This document shows positions 47,863-60,553 of a DNA stretch of 64,000 nucleotides, in pieces (the stretch's first letter is position 1; each line of letters opens with the position of its first letter). The DNA comes from Misgurnus anguillicaudatus (lineage: Eukaryota > Chordata > Actinopteri > Cypriniformes > Cobitidae), in NCBI RefSeq assembly GCF_027580225.2, contig NW_027395276.1, positions 3,393,501 to 3,457,500 of the forward strand, given 5' to 3'. Made by a program: the position numbers and the translations under genes. The notes beneath the pieces are model-generated. The model did no database searches. It saw only the letters and a program-made list of their open reading frames with translations, and had not been told where the DNA came from.

Positions 47863-48585
47863 AGGAATAGTCTACTCATTTTCAATTTTAAAATATGTTA
47901 TTACCTTAACTAAGAATTGTTGATACATCCCTCTATCATCTGTGTGCGTGCACGTAAGCGCTGGAGCGCGCTGTGACACTTCGATAGCATTTAGCTTAGC
48001 CCCATTCATTTAATGGTACCATTTAGAGATAAAGTTAGAAGTGACCAAACACATCAACGTTTTTCCTATTTAAGACGAGTAGTTGTACGAGCACGTTTGG
48101 TGGTACAAAATAAAACGTAGCGCTTTTCTAAGCGGATTTAAAAGAGGAACTATATTTTATGGTGTAATAGCACTTTTGGGAGTACTTAGACTCGCCTTAA
48201 AAGTCCGCTCCCCTTCTCCCTCTCATAATGGGAGAGGGAGGGTGTTGCTGCGCCGAATCGAAGTACTCCCAAAAGTGCTATTACGCCATACAATATAGTT
48301 CCTCTTTTAAATCCGCTTAGAAAAGCGCTACGTTTTATTTTGTACCACCAAACTTGCTCGTATAACTACTCGTCTTAAATAGGAAAAACGTTGATGTGTT
48401 TGGTCACTTCTAACTTTATCTCTAAATGGTACCATTGAATGAATGGGGCTAAGCTAAATGCTATTGAAGCGTCGCAGCGCGCTCCAGCGCTTACGTGCAC
48501 GCACACAGATGATAGAGGGATGTATCAACAATTCTTAGTTAAGGTAATAACATATTTTAATATTGAAAATGAGTAGACTATTCCT
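47863..48585. mobile_element. fold-back TTAA element with near-perfect arms of about 325 bp
   Basis: AGGAATAGTCTACTCATTTT at the left and its inverse at the right, flanked by TTAA at 47859-47862 and 48586-48589. The two arms match almost base for base inwards to about 48190 and 48260, including AAGCGCTGGAGCGCGC and GGTACCATTTAGAGATAAAG, leaving a loop of about 70 bp. High arm identity suggests a recent insertion or gene-conversion between arms. Frames inside are not conserved proteins. Confidence 0.88.
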
Positions 48586-50693
48586 TTAAGGATGTGCAAT
48601 GTCTACTAAATCAGTATATCACTAAAACAACTAGTAATGAGGATGCAAGAGACAAACAAGGAGAAAAAGTGAAAAAAAAATTTAAACTTCAGAGAAATCA
48701 AGATAAATCAATCCAAACTTTTCTTTAAAACATTTGCCTGTATCATCTATTGGGCAAAAACAGAAAGTTTGATCACTTAATAAAGTAATGGTAACTTGGC
48801 AAGTTACAATATTAAAGGTTTTATTCATGTTTGTAGCTACCATGAAGCAGATGGAGTAACAAGTTTGCCAAGTTATAGAGTTAAAACTGCCACACACTAA
48901 AAGATAATCTGGACGAATTTGGGCCGATTTCCCCTCTTATGACAATTCTAGATAATGTCATAATCATCTTTGTGGTTATATCGATATATCTTTTCATATT
49001 GTCTCTTTGTTTCTACAGTAAAAAAACAAAGTTGGCAATTCTTTCTATAGTTTTTGTTATTTTAATAATTTCTTTATTTTTATTTTATTTATAGATCACT
49101 CAGGGTTATGTAATTTAACTATATGTGGCTTGTGTTTTGTTCCCCTGCACTTTTTTGTTCTGCACCTTACTTGATTCTGATTTCATTTTTTTATAATAAC
49201 GGCAAATTCTGATCTAGTTTAAGTCTGTAATTTTGGATTGCTTTTCGTTGTATCAATGTTGCACTGTTGCGTGCTGGCACTTACAATTTAGCCGAACATG
49301 TTAGGTGCTCTGCGTGTCATATTTAGGATCATATTAAGGATCAATAAAGAATAAGTTTTAAAATGTATTTAAAAGAGGGGGGTTATCTTGAGCTACAAAA
49401 CAGGTAAGCAGTGGCTGGGAATTGTATATAATGCTTAGTTTTTATCATTTACAGTAACAATCACGAATTATATGTCATTTGACGAGGTTTTTTTGGTCAT
49501 GACTACTTTGACGCACTAAATCTGAAAAATAAATAAGTTCACTGTATAAGAACTGTAGGGGCTTCCCAAGCAGGATTACATTTGTTATTTTGTAAATTTA
49601 GTTATCAAAAAAGGTTTTGTTATATCTTTGTGTGATGTTCTGTACATTTAAAATTTTACGAACAAAATGTTTTTTATGAACGAACGTTCATGCACATTGC
49701 CTTTCATTTTATCTTAAAAAAGAAAATAATGCATTGTCAGTTTCATCTTTGTTCATCATTTGAAAGGCAGTTTTGGAAATTTTATCAGAAAGTTCTTTCT
49801 GTGTGCTGCATGTGAAAGAAAATAAAAGTTACCCATTTATTGATTACCTGGTCTGGTCCCCCTACGAACCCATGCATACACACACATAGATGATTCAACT
49901 ATCAGTTGGCTATAGAAAGATTAGACAATTCTGATTTGAATATGTAAATCTGCAGCTAGTGTGGCCCTAGCATTAGATCAAGTATAGAGAGTTTCTGTAA
50001 CAGAGTTAGGCCAAGTAAAAACAATAGTATAGTATAAATATTAAATGTAGTACAAATGCTTTGATTCACAGTCAGGGTGAGACTGCTTCAGTTGCCGCAA
50101 GTCTTAACCTAAAAAAAGTCATATTTTGGGTGGTCTAGATTCACCAAAGAGTATGTAGTACAGGGGTCTTCGACTGGGTGCAGTACTGCAGTGTGTCTGC
50201 CAATCATTGTTTCATCTAAAATGAAAATATGCATTAAACGAAAATTCAATACAGTATAATCTGAAGTCATATGCTGACCAGCCAACTGAACTTGAGCACA
50301 GAGTTTAATGGAAAATGGAAACGGTGAGCATAGAGATTTCAATCGTTGTGTAGGGTAACCCAGTGGTGTAAATCAAAACAGACAGCAATGGAGTGAATGG
50401 AAAAAGAGAAATAAACACAGCAGAACAGACAGAAACCAATGGAAAGGTCAACTTGCCATGTGCCGCATGTCTGTATATGAACCGTAAAAGTGCTTGCATG
50501 TAAGGTCCCATATAGGCGGGATGCTTTGGAATGAGAGCAGCAAACCACAAACAGAATGCGGCAGTGTAAGGTTACCGCATTTCAGAGGGCAGCCTCATGC
50601 CACGGACGCTCGCTGAAATCGCCAGCAGGGACAGAGAGACTGACAAACACATGGCAAAAGAGGGTAAAGAGAAAAAACTGATGACAGAAAAAT

Positions 50694-50812
50694 GTTTGAG
50701 GTGCACTTGGTGCTTCACGATGCCATAGAAGAACCATTTTTGGCTGAAGGGTTCTTTGGCGTACCAAAAATGGTTCTTCTATGGCATCGCAGTGAAGAAC
50801 CCTTTAAGCACC
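50694..50812. mobile_element. hairpin MITE with AAAGAACC/GGTTCTT arms
   Basis: GATGCCATAGAAGAACCATT and inverted AATGGTTCTTCTATGGCATC frame a short loop with GAAGGGTTCTTTGG. Ends read roughly AGGTGC and GCACCT. A common type in cyprinids from memory. Confidence 0.75.
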
Positions 50813-51727
50813 TTTGTACATGCCAAAGTATGTCTTTAAACCAAATTTCAAGTGTTTCAAACCTTATACTACTACTTTTGTTCACTTATTCCATATGAAG
50901 AGATTACACAACTCCAGATCCTACTGTTTTCAAGGGGAATTAGAAAGTTATTCAGGGATGGTCCATGTGGTCCTCCAGTCATCTCACTGGAGAAGTGGAA
51001 AATGGGGATTTAATCAAAAAAAGAGGAATGAGATGAGAATTTCCAGAAGAAATCCCACTGAAAGGCTCAGACAAGAACGCACACCAAACTTAACGTCCTG
51101 TCATGAAACCAACAGTGGTCTGACAGCTGGGAAAAATCTATCTAAGACCATATGTTGCTCCATTCGAGTATCACCATTAGACTATAGGAGTACCATACGT
51201 TGTTCATTTGATTTGTCAGGTCTGTTACTGAGAATTCACACAATTACGACATTTTAAAAAATGTTCAGTTGGATCTTTGTTTGATTTTTAGAATGCACAT
51301 ACATATTGTATCCCATGCATCTGGACTTTATATACCAGTATCCAATATTAACCTTGACTGATTATTTTACATCTTAACAGTTCATTTAAACTGGCAAATG
51401 TTTGAAACTGTAGACAGTATGATAATTGCGCAGTGTGCTGTTGCAAGCATTGCCTCTGAATCCCAATGACTTCAGCAGAAAGAAAGAAAGGTTTATGACA
51501 GGAGGATTAACCCCCATCGCTTGGCTCTGTAAGTTACTGGTTTGCAAACTGTATAATTGCAGTGTCGCAGGGATAACAGTGAGCCAAAATATGGACCAGA
51601 TTTACAGCCATGTAATTGGAAGTTATATAGTCTCTTAAGAAGGTCTACAAAAGGATTTGAGAGATGACTAATCCACTTAATGACCAAAACTCATTTCCTA
51701 CACACATGGTCTGTTGGCAAAGAGAAT

Positions 51728-53388
51728 GGCCCTCATTTATCATTCTTGCGTAGAAACGGGCGTATATGTTGGCGTAAGATTATGCTTACACTCCTCTCAC
51801 CGCCTGATTTATGAAACTGTGCGTACCGTTGATATTCAGGTGTACGCAATATCTGCCCTTCATAAATGCTGCGGCCGAAAACGATCGTCATTAGAATAAC
51901 AAGCCCATATAAATTCAAGTCTCCGCCTCCCCCACGCCCTCATTTTACGCCATTGACACACGAAAGACGGCAAAGAAGAGAATCCGGGGAAGTGAAAAGA
52001 AACAAAATTGTTTTATTTGGGAGTTAAAAGAGTGGGATTAAAGACACATTAATAATTGGATGACAATTTGTAATATTCTTATTATTATTTTTATTATTAA
52101 TTGATATTTAGAAGAATAATTATTTATTATTATTATTATTTACTGTTGCCTACATCTAAATTCTATGTCTGCTTAATGGTTCAGTTAATTTTTTTTAAAT
52201 AATATTTTAAAATGATGTAGTAACTTTTGTAGTGTGTTGTTCTGTATTTACATACAGTTGTTTGTTAGCTGTGTCTTAGATCCAGTTTGATACGGAGCTC
52301 CGGATATAATTCAAATTAACAATTTGTTTCCACGACATCCACATGTTTTACTAAGCTAATTCATAATTTGAAGTAATAATAATTGTAATAGTAATTGCGA
52401 AATATTATAATAATTAATTCCAAGGAACAAACTGTTGAATATTGGGAACAAATTCTAAATTTATGGCCATACTTTAGACTAAATAAGAAAAAGAAGTGTC
52501 CATAATGTAGCATAAAAAATAATTCGTGGCCATAATTTTGTCCGCATGTCATCATGATCGGATTTATGGCTCCATTCAACACAAGCATTTTACCTTACCT
52601 CATCTGTATTTATTTATCATCGAATGGTACGTAACTAGCTTACCTTTTATTGCATTACCATGTTTTCGTAGCACATCCTTGTGCTTTCTTGCAATGTGCC
52701 GCTTCAGATTCCAGGAAGAATATTTGCTAACTCTTTACAGTCTCTCCGCAGTCCCTTTCAATTTTTTCTTCCTGCTCAATCTTAACTTTGATTTTTACTT
52801 TACATTTATGTATAAGGCTTGAATTCCATAACTTATTGCTAGACGTTTTTACAGATTCTCGAACTAGCAAATTATCAAAGGGCGTTCTGGGTTCAACGAG
52901 CGGTGCTGAAGGAGCGGAATTTTCGGAAAGGCGCTTTGATGGTAATATTACCGCACCGCTTAACGCTTCGCTCCCGCTAAGCTCCGTTCACATGCTCACT
53001 CTGAAACATCAGGTAAAGCGCACAGGCTCTCAACTAAAGGAATACATATGCATACAAATCAAATGCTTTGGTAAAGTCTCACAAATTAAACATTGAACAT
53101 TGTTGCATAAAAATAAACACTGAAGTTTATAATTACTATGTTTTTTTTACAGTGGGTCATAATATATCATATATTTTAGTTTGTCAGTGCGTTTTGGGGT
53201 GTTAGGAAGTGTTTGCGCATTTCTGCACTAACTCAAAATGTGCGTACACCACCTCCTGAGCTGGCGTAGGATTTGAGCGTGCCGTACGCCAACGTCCATA
53301 TTGATAAATCTCAAAGTCGCCGTGGTTTTGGGTGTACGCAAGGTGTACGCTGGAAATTTGGTGTACGCACTTTTGATAAATGAGGGCC
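51728..53388. mobile_element. AT-flanked element with GGCCCTCATTTAT ends, 1.66 kb
   Basis: GGCCCTCATTTATCA and inverted TGATAAATGAGGGCC, with AT on both flanks (51726-51727, 53389-53390). Subterminal GTGTACGCA and TGCGTAC motifs in both orientations. An AT duplication fits ISL2EU-type elements, but I did not recognise the transposase. A G+C-richer plus-strand frame at 52788-53096 might be a coding relic; no domain seen. Confidence 0.75.
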
Positions 53389-53508
53389 ATTCAGTCACAC
53401 AAGTAAAAGTGAACAAAGCATAGTATAACGCAAAGATATAAGATGACTTCAAGCAGCTCACACTACTGTTGCTGGGATATCTTACAGAAATATTCAAGGT
53501 TGGCAGCA

Positions 53509-55118
53509 GTGGCGGATGCAGAACGTGACATATGGGTGGGCATGGATTAAGTCCGGGTGGGCCTGAATCTATGGGTGTCACTTTTGAATAAGAAACTATA
53601 ACAAGTCTATAAAATTCGTCAAAACTTCAGAACACTAATTTAAACAGCATACACACACACCCGAACTGCACGTCACATTTTTGACATTATTGATACTTTA
53701 AATTGTAATGCAACGTGACTTTTATTAAGCCTTTTTGGTAAAAAAAATATTGGGCTCTCATAGCCTACAAAAAAGAACCTGCACACAGTGACAGGAAATA
53801 TAAATGAACCCAAAAAAAACTTATACTTTTTTAAATAACCTATTAAAGTGTTTAAATAAATACGGCTACTAAATGCTTAAAATGAAGCTTCTAACATCAT
53901 ATTCTCTTCATGCAAATCACTAAAAATATATTTTCGTTCTCACATATTTAAGTTAACTTACTAAATAAAGAAAGAAAAAGGGAATTGCTAGAATAATGTT
54001 AGACTCTGGGGTTAAACGAAATGACAAATAAATAAACATTTAATATACTTTTTGATGAGCACAATAGCAAGCCTACTCGTGAAGAGCGGAGCCGAGGAGC
54101 GTGCATATCAGACGTGAACGAAAGGAATAATGGATTTAATGCTTTCACTTCATTTCCTGGCAGTTTCACTTGTTAGTGAGGATAGTAATGGCTAACAAGA
54201 TGACGCCGAATTACATACAACATAATTACCTAACTAAATCTGAGAGAATGCAAACACATTACAATATTTTTTCCTCCGCCCGACGGCCAAGGCGCATCAT
54301 TTTTTTTTAGCCCGACAGGAATTCGCCAAAGCCCGTAATGGACGTCGGGCAAGCGATTTTGCGAGGTTTGTTTTGTAGAAAGACTCTCTTTAAAGTGAAT
54401 TTCGTTTTGTATAAATTGTATCTTAATATTAATCAATGTTTGATCAAACAATTGCCTCGATTTAATAAATAGGAAGCAAACCAAGAACGTCTGTGGTGTG
54501 GATTGAAGTGAACCCACTATATTTCCGCAGCCTACGTCTTTCTGCTTTAATGCATTTCTTAAATTAATGTCTCAATTACACAGTAGGCTTATAGGTTGTT
54601 ATGATAGGCTATTTGTTGCTTAAAAGCAATAGGCTATATTGTATAAAGTGTAGCAATAAACGTGGCGTGACTTATAGTGCTGCTATATCGCTATATCAAA
54701 CAACATCACTATGATCAGATGTTTTCTTTCTATTTTTTACCCCGCTGTCATATTTGTTGTGTGTTTATGTTATTGAGAAGAAAGCGCGCAGCACATATTT
54801 ATAACGTGTTGTTATTCAAAATACGCTTTCTACTTGCTTGCAAAAAAAAGTTCTCAAAGTGATCATGGCTGAAAGCTGCTTTGGAATATTTCATTATAAC
54901 GCAACATTCAACTGCTTTAATAGTTTTTAAATAGTTATCAGGCTTACTTATAATTTTACTGTTATTAACATAACATGCAATAGATAAATTACACCACATA
55001 AAGTAGTATACATGTCTAACTATACAGAGTAGTATTTTTTACATTTCTGATTGGGCGGGCCAGCTGTCAATCTGGGCGGGCCCAGGCCCGCCCAGGCCCG
55101 CCCATAGCTCCGCGCCTG
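53509..55118. mobile_element. hAT element, 1.61 kb, perfect 8-bp duplication
   Basis: CAGTGGCGGATGCAG and inverted CTCCGCGCCTG, flanked by GTTGGCAG at 53501-53508 and 55119-55126. GGGTGGGC/GCCCGCCC runs lie near the ends. No transposase frame was recognised inside. Confidence 0.85.
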
Positions 55119-55305
55119 GTTGGCAGCAATTGAATAAAGCAGTGATAAAATTCATTATGCATTGTCCAATTTAACTTTTTGTCATGGCAGCCGAATTGTT
55201 GGAAAATTATAAAAGTATATAACTTTACACACAAGGTTAGATATACTGTAGATATACACCATAAATATTTTTTACATACAGTATAACACTTAAAACAGTG
55301 TGTAC

Positions 55306-56090
55306 CTAGCAATAGTATAGCCGTCATTTCACCATCTAGGTTAATTACACTGCAAAAAATGACTTTCTTACTTTTTTTTTTTGTCTTGTTTTCAGTAGAA
55401 ATATCTAAAAATTCTTAAATTAAGATGCTTTTTCTTGATGAGCAAAATGACCTAAGTAAATAAGTCTAGTTTTAAGACAAATAATATACAATTTAAGTGA
55501 AATTGTCCTTAAAACAAGCAAAATTATCTGCCAATGGGGTGAGAAAAAAAATTGTGAAATAAGATTTATTTTTTCTGAAACACTTAATTCAAGTAACATT
55601 TTCTCACTCCATTGGCAGTTATTTTTGCTTGTTTTAAGCACAAATTCACTTAAATTGTATTTTTTTTTTTCTAAAAACTAGTATTATTTTCTTAGGTCAT
55701 TTTGCTCATCAAGAAAATACATCTTGATTTAAGAATTTTTAGATATTTCTACTGAAAACAAGACACAAATACTAAGTAAGAAAGTCATTTTTGCAGTGTA
55801 ATAGACTTGATATAGCCCAACTACAAGTTACCCACTTTTAGCCAAAATAAACTTGATTTCAGTTTCATGTAATTTTTGCCAAAATAACTTGCGAGATGAT
55901 ATTACATGACATTCCATCATGTATGCAAAGTCAGCAGTGATTACAAGGTGTTTGGTTTCATTTATTTATTATTTCATTTCATTTCTTTTTGGGCCATGGT
56001 TTGACTTCTTTTCACTGACAGCCCCAATTTTGCCTTGTTGGTGGATATTAGACAAAGGATTTTAAAAGGATTATTGCTTGCTGGCTATTT
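55306..56090 (+). mobile_element. repeat with AGCAATAG end (family G), copy 1, split by a MITE
   Basis: AGCAATAG...CATTTCACCATCTAGGTTAA and, after the MITE at 55348-55798, AGACTTGATATAGCCC, then TTCCATCATGTATGCAAAGT and AGCAGTGATTACAAGGTGTT. Ends near ATTATTGCTTGCTGG at 56090. The same order is found inverted at 58303-58610. Confidence 0.7.
55348..55798. mobile_element. TA-flanked MITE with CACTGCAAAAAATGAC ends
   Basis: CACTGCAAAAAATGACTTTC and inverted GAAAGTCATTTTTGCAGTG, flanked by TA at 55346-55347 and 55799-55800. Long inverted arms with GACCTAAGTAAATAAG-type sequence, and CTGCCAATGG near the centre. Typical non-autonomous Tc1/mariner element of cyprinids. A minus-strand frame (55420-55641) inside is not a gene. 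Confidence 0.88.
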
Positions 56091-56689
56091 CAACATTCAT
56101 ATACTGACACCTTACTGCAACCTTAACTCTACTGACGAATATAATAAAACATGATAAATCATTTTATTTACAATTTGAAAACATGGTGACAAACAACAAC
56201 CTTGGAATAACATTTTCCAAGTTTGGGAGGAGCATGGTCATGTGATCCAACCGATCAGCACGAAAAAGTGCGTATAAATAGCCGCCTCTCACCTCTGTCC
56301 CGTGACAGTTTTTGCAGCATCCCTCCTCCACCCCATCACCTCAATCTCAGCTAGTTTAATCTATCCCAATTAAAGAGTGGTGAGGCTTAAATTCCAAGCT
56401 CTGAGACCTCCGCCCGAAAAGCACCCAAATTGCTTTATCTCATTCCAAATCGACTACATCTTAATGCAAACTTGTGAAATATACTTTGGTGAAATGTAAT
56501 GGTAACAGGTTATGGTGACATATAACCTCAGCCTCCACCCAATCTTCTGAGACCGCTACAACCTAACGAGAGAGAATATTTCCAGACAAACTTGAGTAAT
56601 ACTTAGAAATCCTTAACTTTTTATTATAAAACACACAAGAAAGTGACAGCTTAATTAGATAGAATTTTCATTTTTGGGTGAACTGTCAT

Positions 56690-57612
56690 GATTTACTTAT
56701 CAAGTTGTCACAAACGTATACATTTCTTGAGATGTGTGTACGGATTTTTTCACGAACAAATCGTAACTCAAAATTTCTTCTAAATGTACGCAACAATTCA
56801 AGAAAACATAAAACCACCCATACACAGTAATTACGTATTTGGCTATAATTACAATGTTTATAATAATGTTTATATATACAATTTACATGATTATATTTTA
56901 TATTATAATATTTTCTGTTTAATATATTATTATACATGATCTATATTATTATTATTATATACAGTAAATTATACATTATTATAGCCTACTTATTTTTTCT
57001 ACACATATAAAGAAGATGCACGTAAAGATCTTCACGCTTTCCTTCCTCACTTTTTTAATCATTACATGAAAGCATCTGTTTAATGCCAAATGTAAACGTC
57101 ATGTAAATGTAATGAGAAGTCCAAACTTCAACCACTTAATCTCCTGTCTGTTTTATTTAAGGTACTAATGCGCGTCTCTGTCATATTAAATGTCATATTT
57201 GTTAACGCATCCAATACTTATTTAATGTTACTTCGGTGGACACACAGCATTGGCTTCCTCCAGCGTCAGCAAAACCTCCCAAATAAAAAATGCAAAGCAA
57301 ATCTGAATATTACCGATAATAATTATGATCATGGATTGCTTTTCAAGCTCTTTTGCCTCTATAACAAACTGACCAGCGCTGCGCTGCGGAAAGCCCTTAT
57401 ATGGAGGTGGTTTGGGCGTGTTTTATGCAAATTACCAACCTAGTGTACGCAGCCGGTCATGTAGAACAATCCAAATTGACTAATGTAAGAATAAGTACAA
57501 GAACAAATTCATGTGCGTACACACGTGTTGTAAATTAGGTGAAACGTTTTCGTGAGAAGTTCAAGTGTGCATATAAATATGAAAAACGTACGCAATTATT
57601 ATTGAATGAGAC
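56690..57612. mobile_element. degraded repeat with GTACGCA motifs
   Basis: GTACG(C/G) motifs near both ends (GTGTACGG at about 56738, ATGTACGC at about 56784; GTACGCAGCC, GCGTACACAC and GTACGCAATTATTATTGAAT on the right). These resemble the subterminal zones of the element at 51728-53388. Ends are not cleanly paired. Confidence 0.4.
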
Positions 57613-58302
57613 CCAGTGCTTGGTCATACAAAATCTGGCAACCCACAGTGACCCACTTTTGTCACAGCAGAGGGACAGTACCTTACCCACAAGGCCATGC
57701 AGCATACCTCTGTCATCATTCAGAGCATTCAGGGGCCAGGCTGGTCCGAGACACAAGGGTCCATCACCCTCCACCCCAGAAAGCCCCGTAATCCAGCCAA
57801 GGGCTCGTGTTTCACGCGTGTTAGACGCTGATATGAGTTCATCACCTCCACAGCACGCCTCTAAAATCCCACTTTAATTAGTGACAATACATACACCCCT
57901 ATCCTCTATACAGACAGCTGCGATGACAGAACACAGCATGTTACAACATAAAACTGCTGAATGAAACATTGATGAAAAAAATTTAATAAACATTTACGAA
58001 TCTACTTTGGTCTGATTTGGAAATAGAGACTGAATTTAATTTCCACTAATTATGAAAATTAAAATCCAAAATGCAGGATTTCATCATCTTGTACCTCTCC
58101 AAGAATCATATCTCTGACTGAATTCAAAGTTCGTGTACACTAAGGAGTATCGAACAATATTTCATTTTTAAATAGACACAACCATGGGCAAAATAACATA
58201 AAACTTGCACTGTAGCAAATTTAAATGCATCTCGCATCTGAATTATGAGGTTATAAATGATTGATATTTAATATACAAACAACTGTAAGTCAACCCAAAA
58301 GA

Positions 58303-58610
58303 CTTCTAATAGCCGTCCAAATACAGCCTAGACGTCTAGGCTAAAACAAGGCCAAATTTGGGCAGTCAGTGAAAATGTAATAAATGTCTAGCCGTAGCCC
58401 AAAAATAAATGAAAAAAAAATCTAAATTACACCAAACACCTTGTAATCACTGCTGATGTTGCAAACATGATGGAATATCATACATCTGAGTTATTTAGAT
58501 AAAAATGACATTCATGTTTATTTTGGTCGAAGTGGGTTACTCATAGACGGACTATATCGGGTCTATAGTTAACCTAGAGATGGTGAAATGAAGGCTATTG
58601 CTTGCTGGGA
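58303..58610 (-). mobile_element. family G repeat, copy 2, inverted and without the MITE
   Basis: On the minus strand it reads AGCAATAGCCTTCATTTCAC...TAGGTTAACTATAGACCCGA...TTCCATCATGTTTGCAACAT...GTGATTACAAGGTGTTTGG, matching 55306-56000. It lacks the 55348-55798 MITE, so it shows the empty site. Confidence 0.7.
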
Positions 58611-59248
58611 AAGGTTAAATCATCAACACATAATGTAACCAGTTTAAAGCCAAACCAGACGTAACCACCTGTCACTTCTCCTCCTGTCCATCAGCAGTGT
58701 ATTCACTGTCAGGAGCAGAACAGGTGACGGCAACAGGAGAATATTTAACACTCTTACCGCTCTCATCGGCTTACAGTTAAAATATCTGCCTTCTTAAGAG
58801 TCTAAGAAAGAGTCGAAAGAGTCTTGGATAAACAATTCCAGAGATGCCATGACGCGGAGTGTGCGCTTGTGCGAGATGACTGCGTTCTCTAATGTTTAAA
58901 ATGATTGGATTGTGTGGTTAAAGATGATTGATGTCTATTCCCCAAGGCAGATCTGGCACCGATAACCATCACCATCAGCGCTGGATTGAGTAAGAATCTC
59001 TGCTTACTTGAACGACAATGTTGGGAATTGTTGTGTAAACCAAATAGTTTCTGAAGGATTGACATATTTGTGCGACGACAAACAAAATTAATGAGTAAAA
59101 TACGTACTTGTGTCCTTTGTCTTGGACAAAATACCACACAACTGAAAAATGTAATCCATCTCATTAACAATTAAACAATAAAACAGCAGGTTTAGATTAC
59201 AGATATAAAGCATGAATTAAAGAAAAAAGACACAAAGACAGAGACAGT

Positions 59249-60335
59249 AGCTGCGTTTTCATTACCCTCCAAATTGCGCAAATTGACATTGCGATAAAAA
59301 AACGGTTAATGGAAACACGTCAATGTTGCAAAAACTCCCAAAAGTTTCTACGCTTGAATGGTTTTTCAGGCAATTCAGAAGAGATGTATTTCGCAAAACT
59401 GCAATGGAGTTTATTTACATTTTCAGGTCACCTGATATACGTAAGTCACATAATTATTTTTTGAAGATGACGTGGTATATACTAAAACCTCCCAGAAACA
59501 CTGCATACAGGTCTGCTTCAAAGTATAACCGTGGGTTAACACCAACCGCGTTTGAGGCGTCAAATTCGCGTCTAGTTTGCCCGTTGAACATTTTGAGTTT
59601 ACTCGCTTCATTTGCGCGTGAAATTCAAGTCATCAAGACATTCACGTGGAAATTTGCGTCATGGGAGGGGCTTCTGCGAATCTGCTGAGACTCCACTTGC
59701 TTCCTGTAATCACGTCACTACTAGAGCAAGCTCCTGATTGGATAACACGCTGCTTTTTTCCGCCAAAGTTTCCGCAAAAATTTCAACTTGTGCGTTTGCC
59801 GCAGAAACGCTCAATTGGAGCCATTCGCGTGAATTAGACGCGCAAATTAGGCAGAATCGCGTCTAACACGCCACGCTAAATGCCTCATTCGCGCTGCGAG
59901 ACCTCCAGACGCGCATCAACGCATCTTCACATTGATTTAACATTGAAATCACTCGCGCTTAACGCCTCTACCGCGGCTGGTGTGAACGCAGCATAAGAGG
60001 CTTTCCTTAATTTCTGGATAACACTCCTATATCTCTTTTGATTTAAAATGATTTACTATTACCTCCAAGAAACATTGTTACGTTGCAGCTCCTAAGTTTA
60101 AGTGGCTTACTTTGGCATTTGGATAATACTCCTTTGTCTCTTTCGGTTAAAAATAATGTCTAGTGTGGTGGATTTGATATTACCGTAGTAAACCTACCAA
60201 CATCAGTCGACGCAAGAGGAAAAACTATATAACTATTAATAATTATAAATAAATAACTATTATAGTTGCATATCATCGTTTCCATTAAGAAAATTATGCT
60301 AAAGTTTTGCGCAAATCTGCTAAAAATGTCCAGTT
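59249..60335. mobile_element. family D MITE, copy 2, split by a family C element
   Basis: AGCTGCGTTTTCATTACCC at the left, CTACGCTTGAATGG, TAAAACCTCCCAGAA, then after the insertion TAAGAGGCTTTCCTTAATTT, GGATAACACTCCTA and CATCAGTCGACG in the order of the reverse complement of 27070-27682. The right end is degraded near 60310-60335. Internally it also has a second GGATAATACTCCTTTGTCTC, a local duplication absent from copy 1. Confidence 0.7.
59519..59995. mobile_element. family C MITE (ACACC / GCGTC-rich), nested
   Basis: AACACCAACCGCGTTTGAGG and inverted CGCGGCTGGTGTGAAC. Inside are GCGTC and GACGCG motifs. Comparison with 27070-27682 shows that the host element lacks this block. Exact junctions are uncertain by about 15 bases. 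Related copy at 18326-18950. Confidence 0.7.
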
Positions 60336-60553
60336 TTTAACTCTACCTGATGTTATTCTCATCCAGTATGACTTTCTTTGCTATAGTGAAAGACTAAAAG
60401 AAAAGTTTAATGAACTTCATGCAAATGCACAGAAAAAAACAAACAGTATATTCTTGAAAGGTTCTTCATTCGCAATCAATTGATTGCACGAATAAGTCAT
60501 ACAGGTTTGGAAGAACATGAGAGTAAATGATGACATTTTTGGGTGAACTGCTT
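60333..60553. mobile_element. remnant of a fish repeat ending in TTTTTGGGTGAACT
   Basis: GTATGACTTTCTTTG, GAAAGACTAAAAGAAAAG and GAACATGAGAGTAAATGATG then ACATTTTTGGGTGAACTGC. These segments are shared in style with family A (GGGTGAGTAAAT) and with 56668-56685. Both ends are worn. Confidence 0.5.

Noticed and set aside
50814..51257. 147-codon plus-strand frame
   Set aside because: No recognisable domain, no flanking splice signals of note, partly overlaps a hairpin MITE end, on the strand opposite to the host gene.
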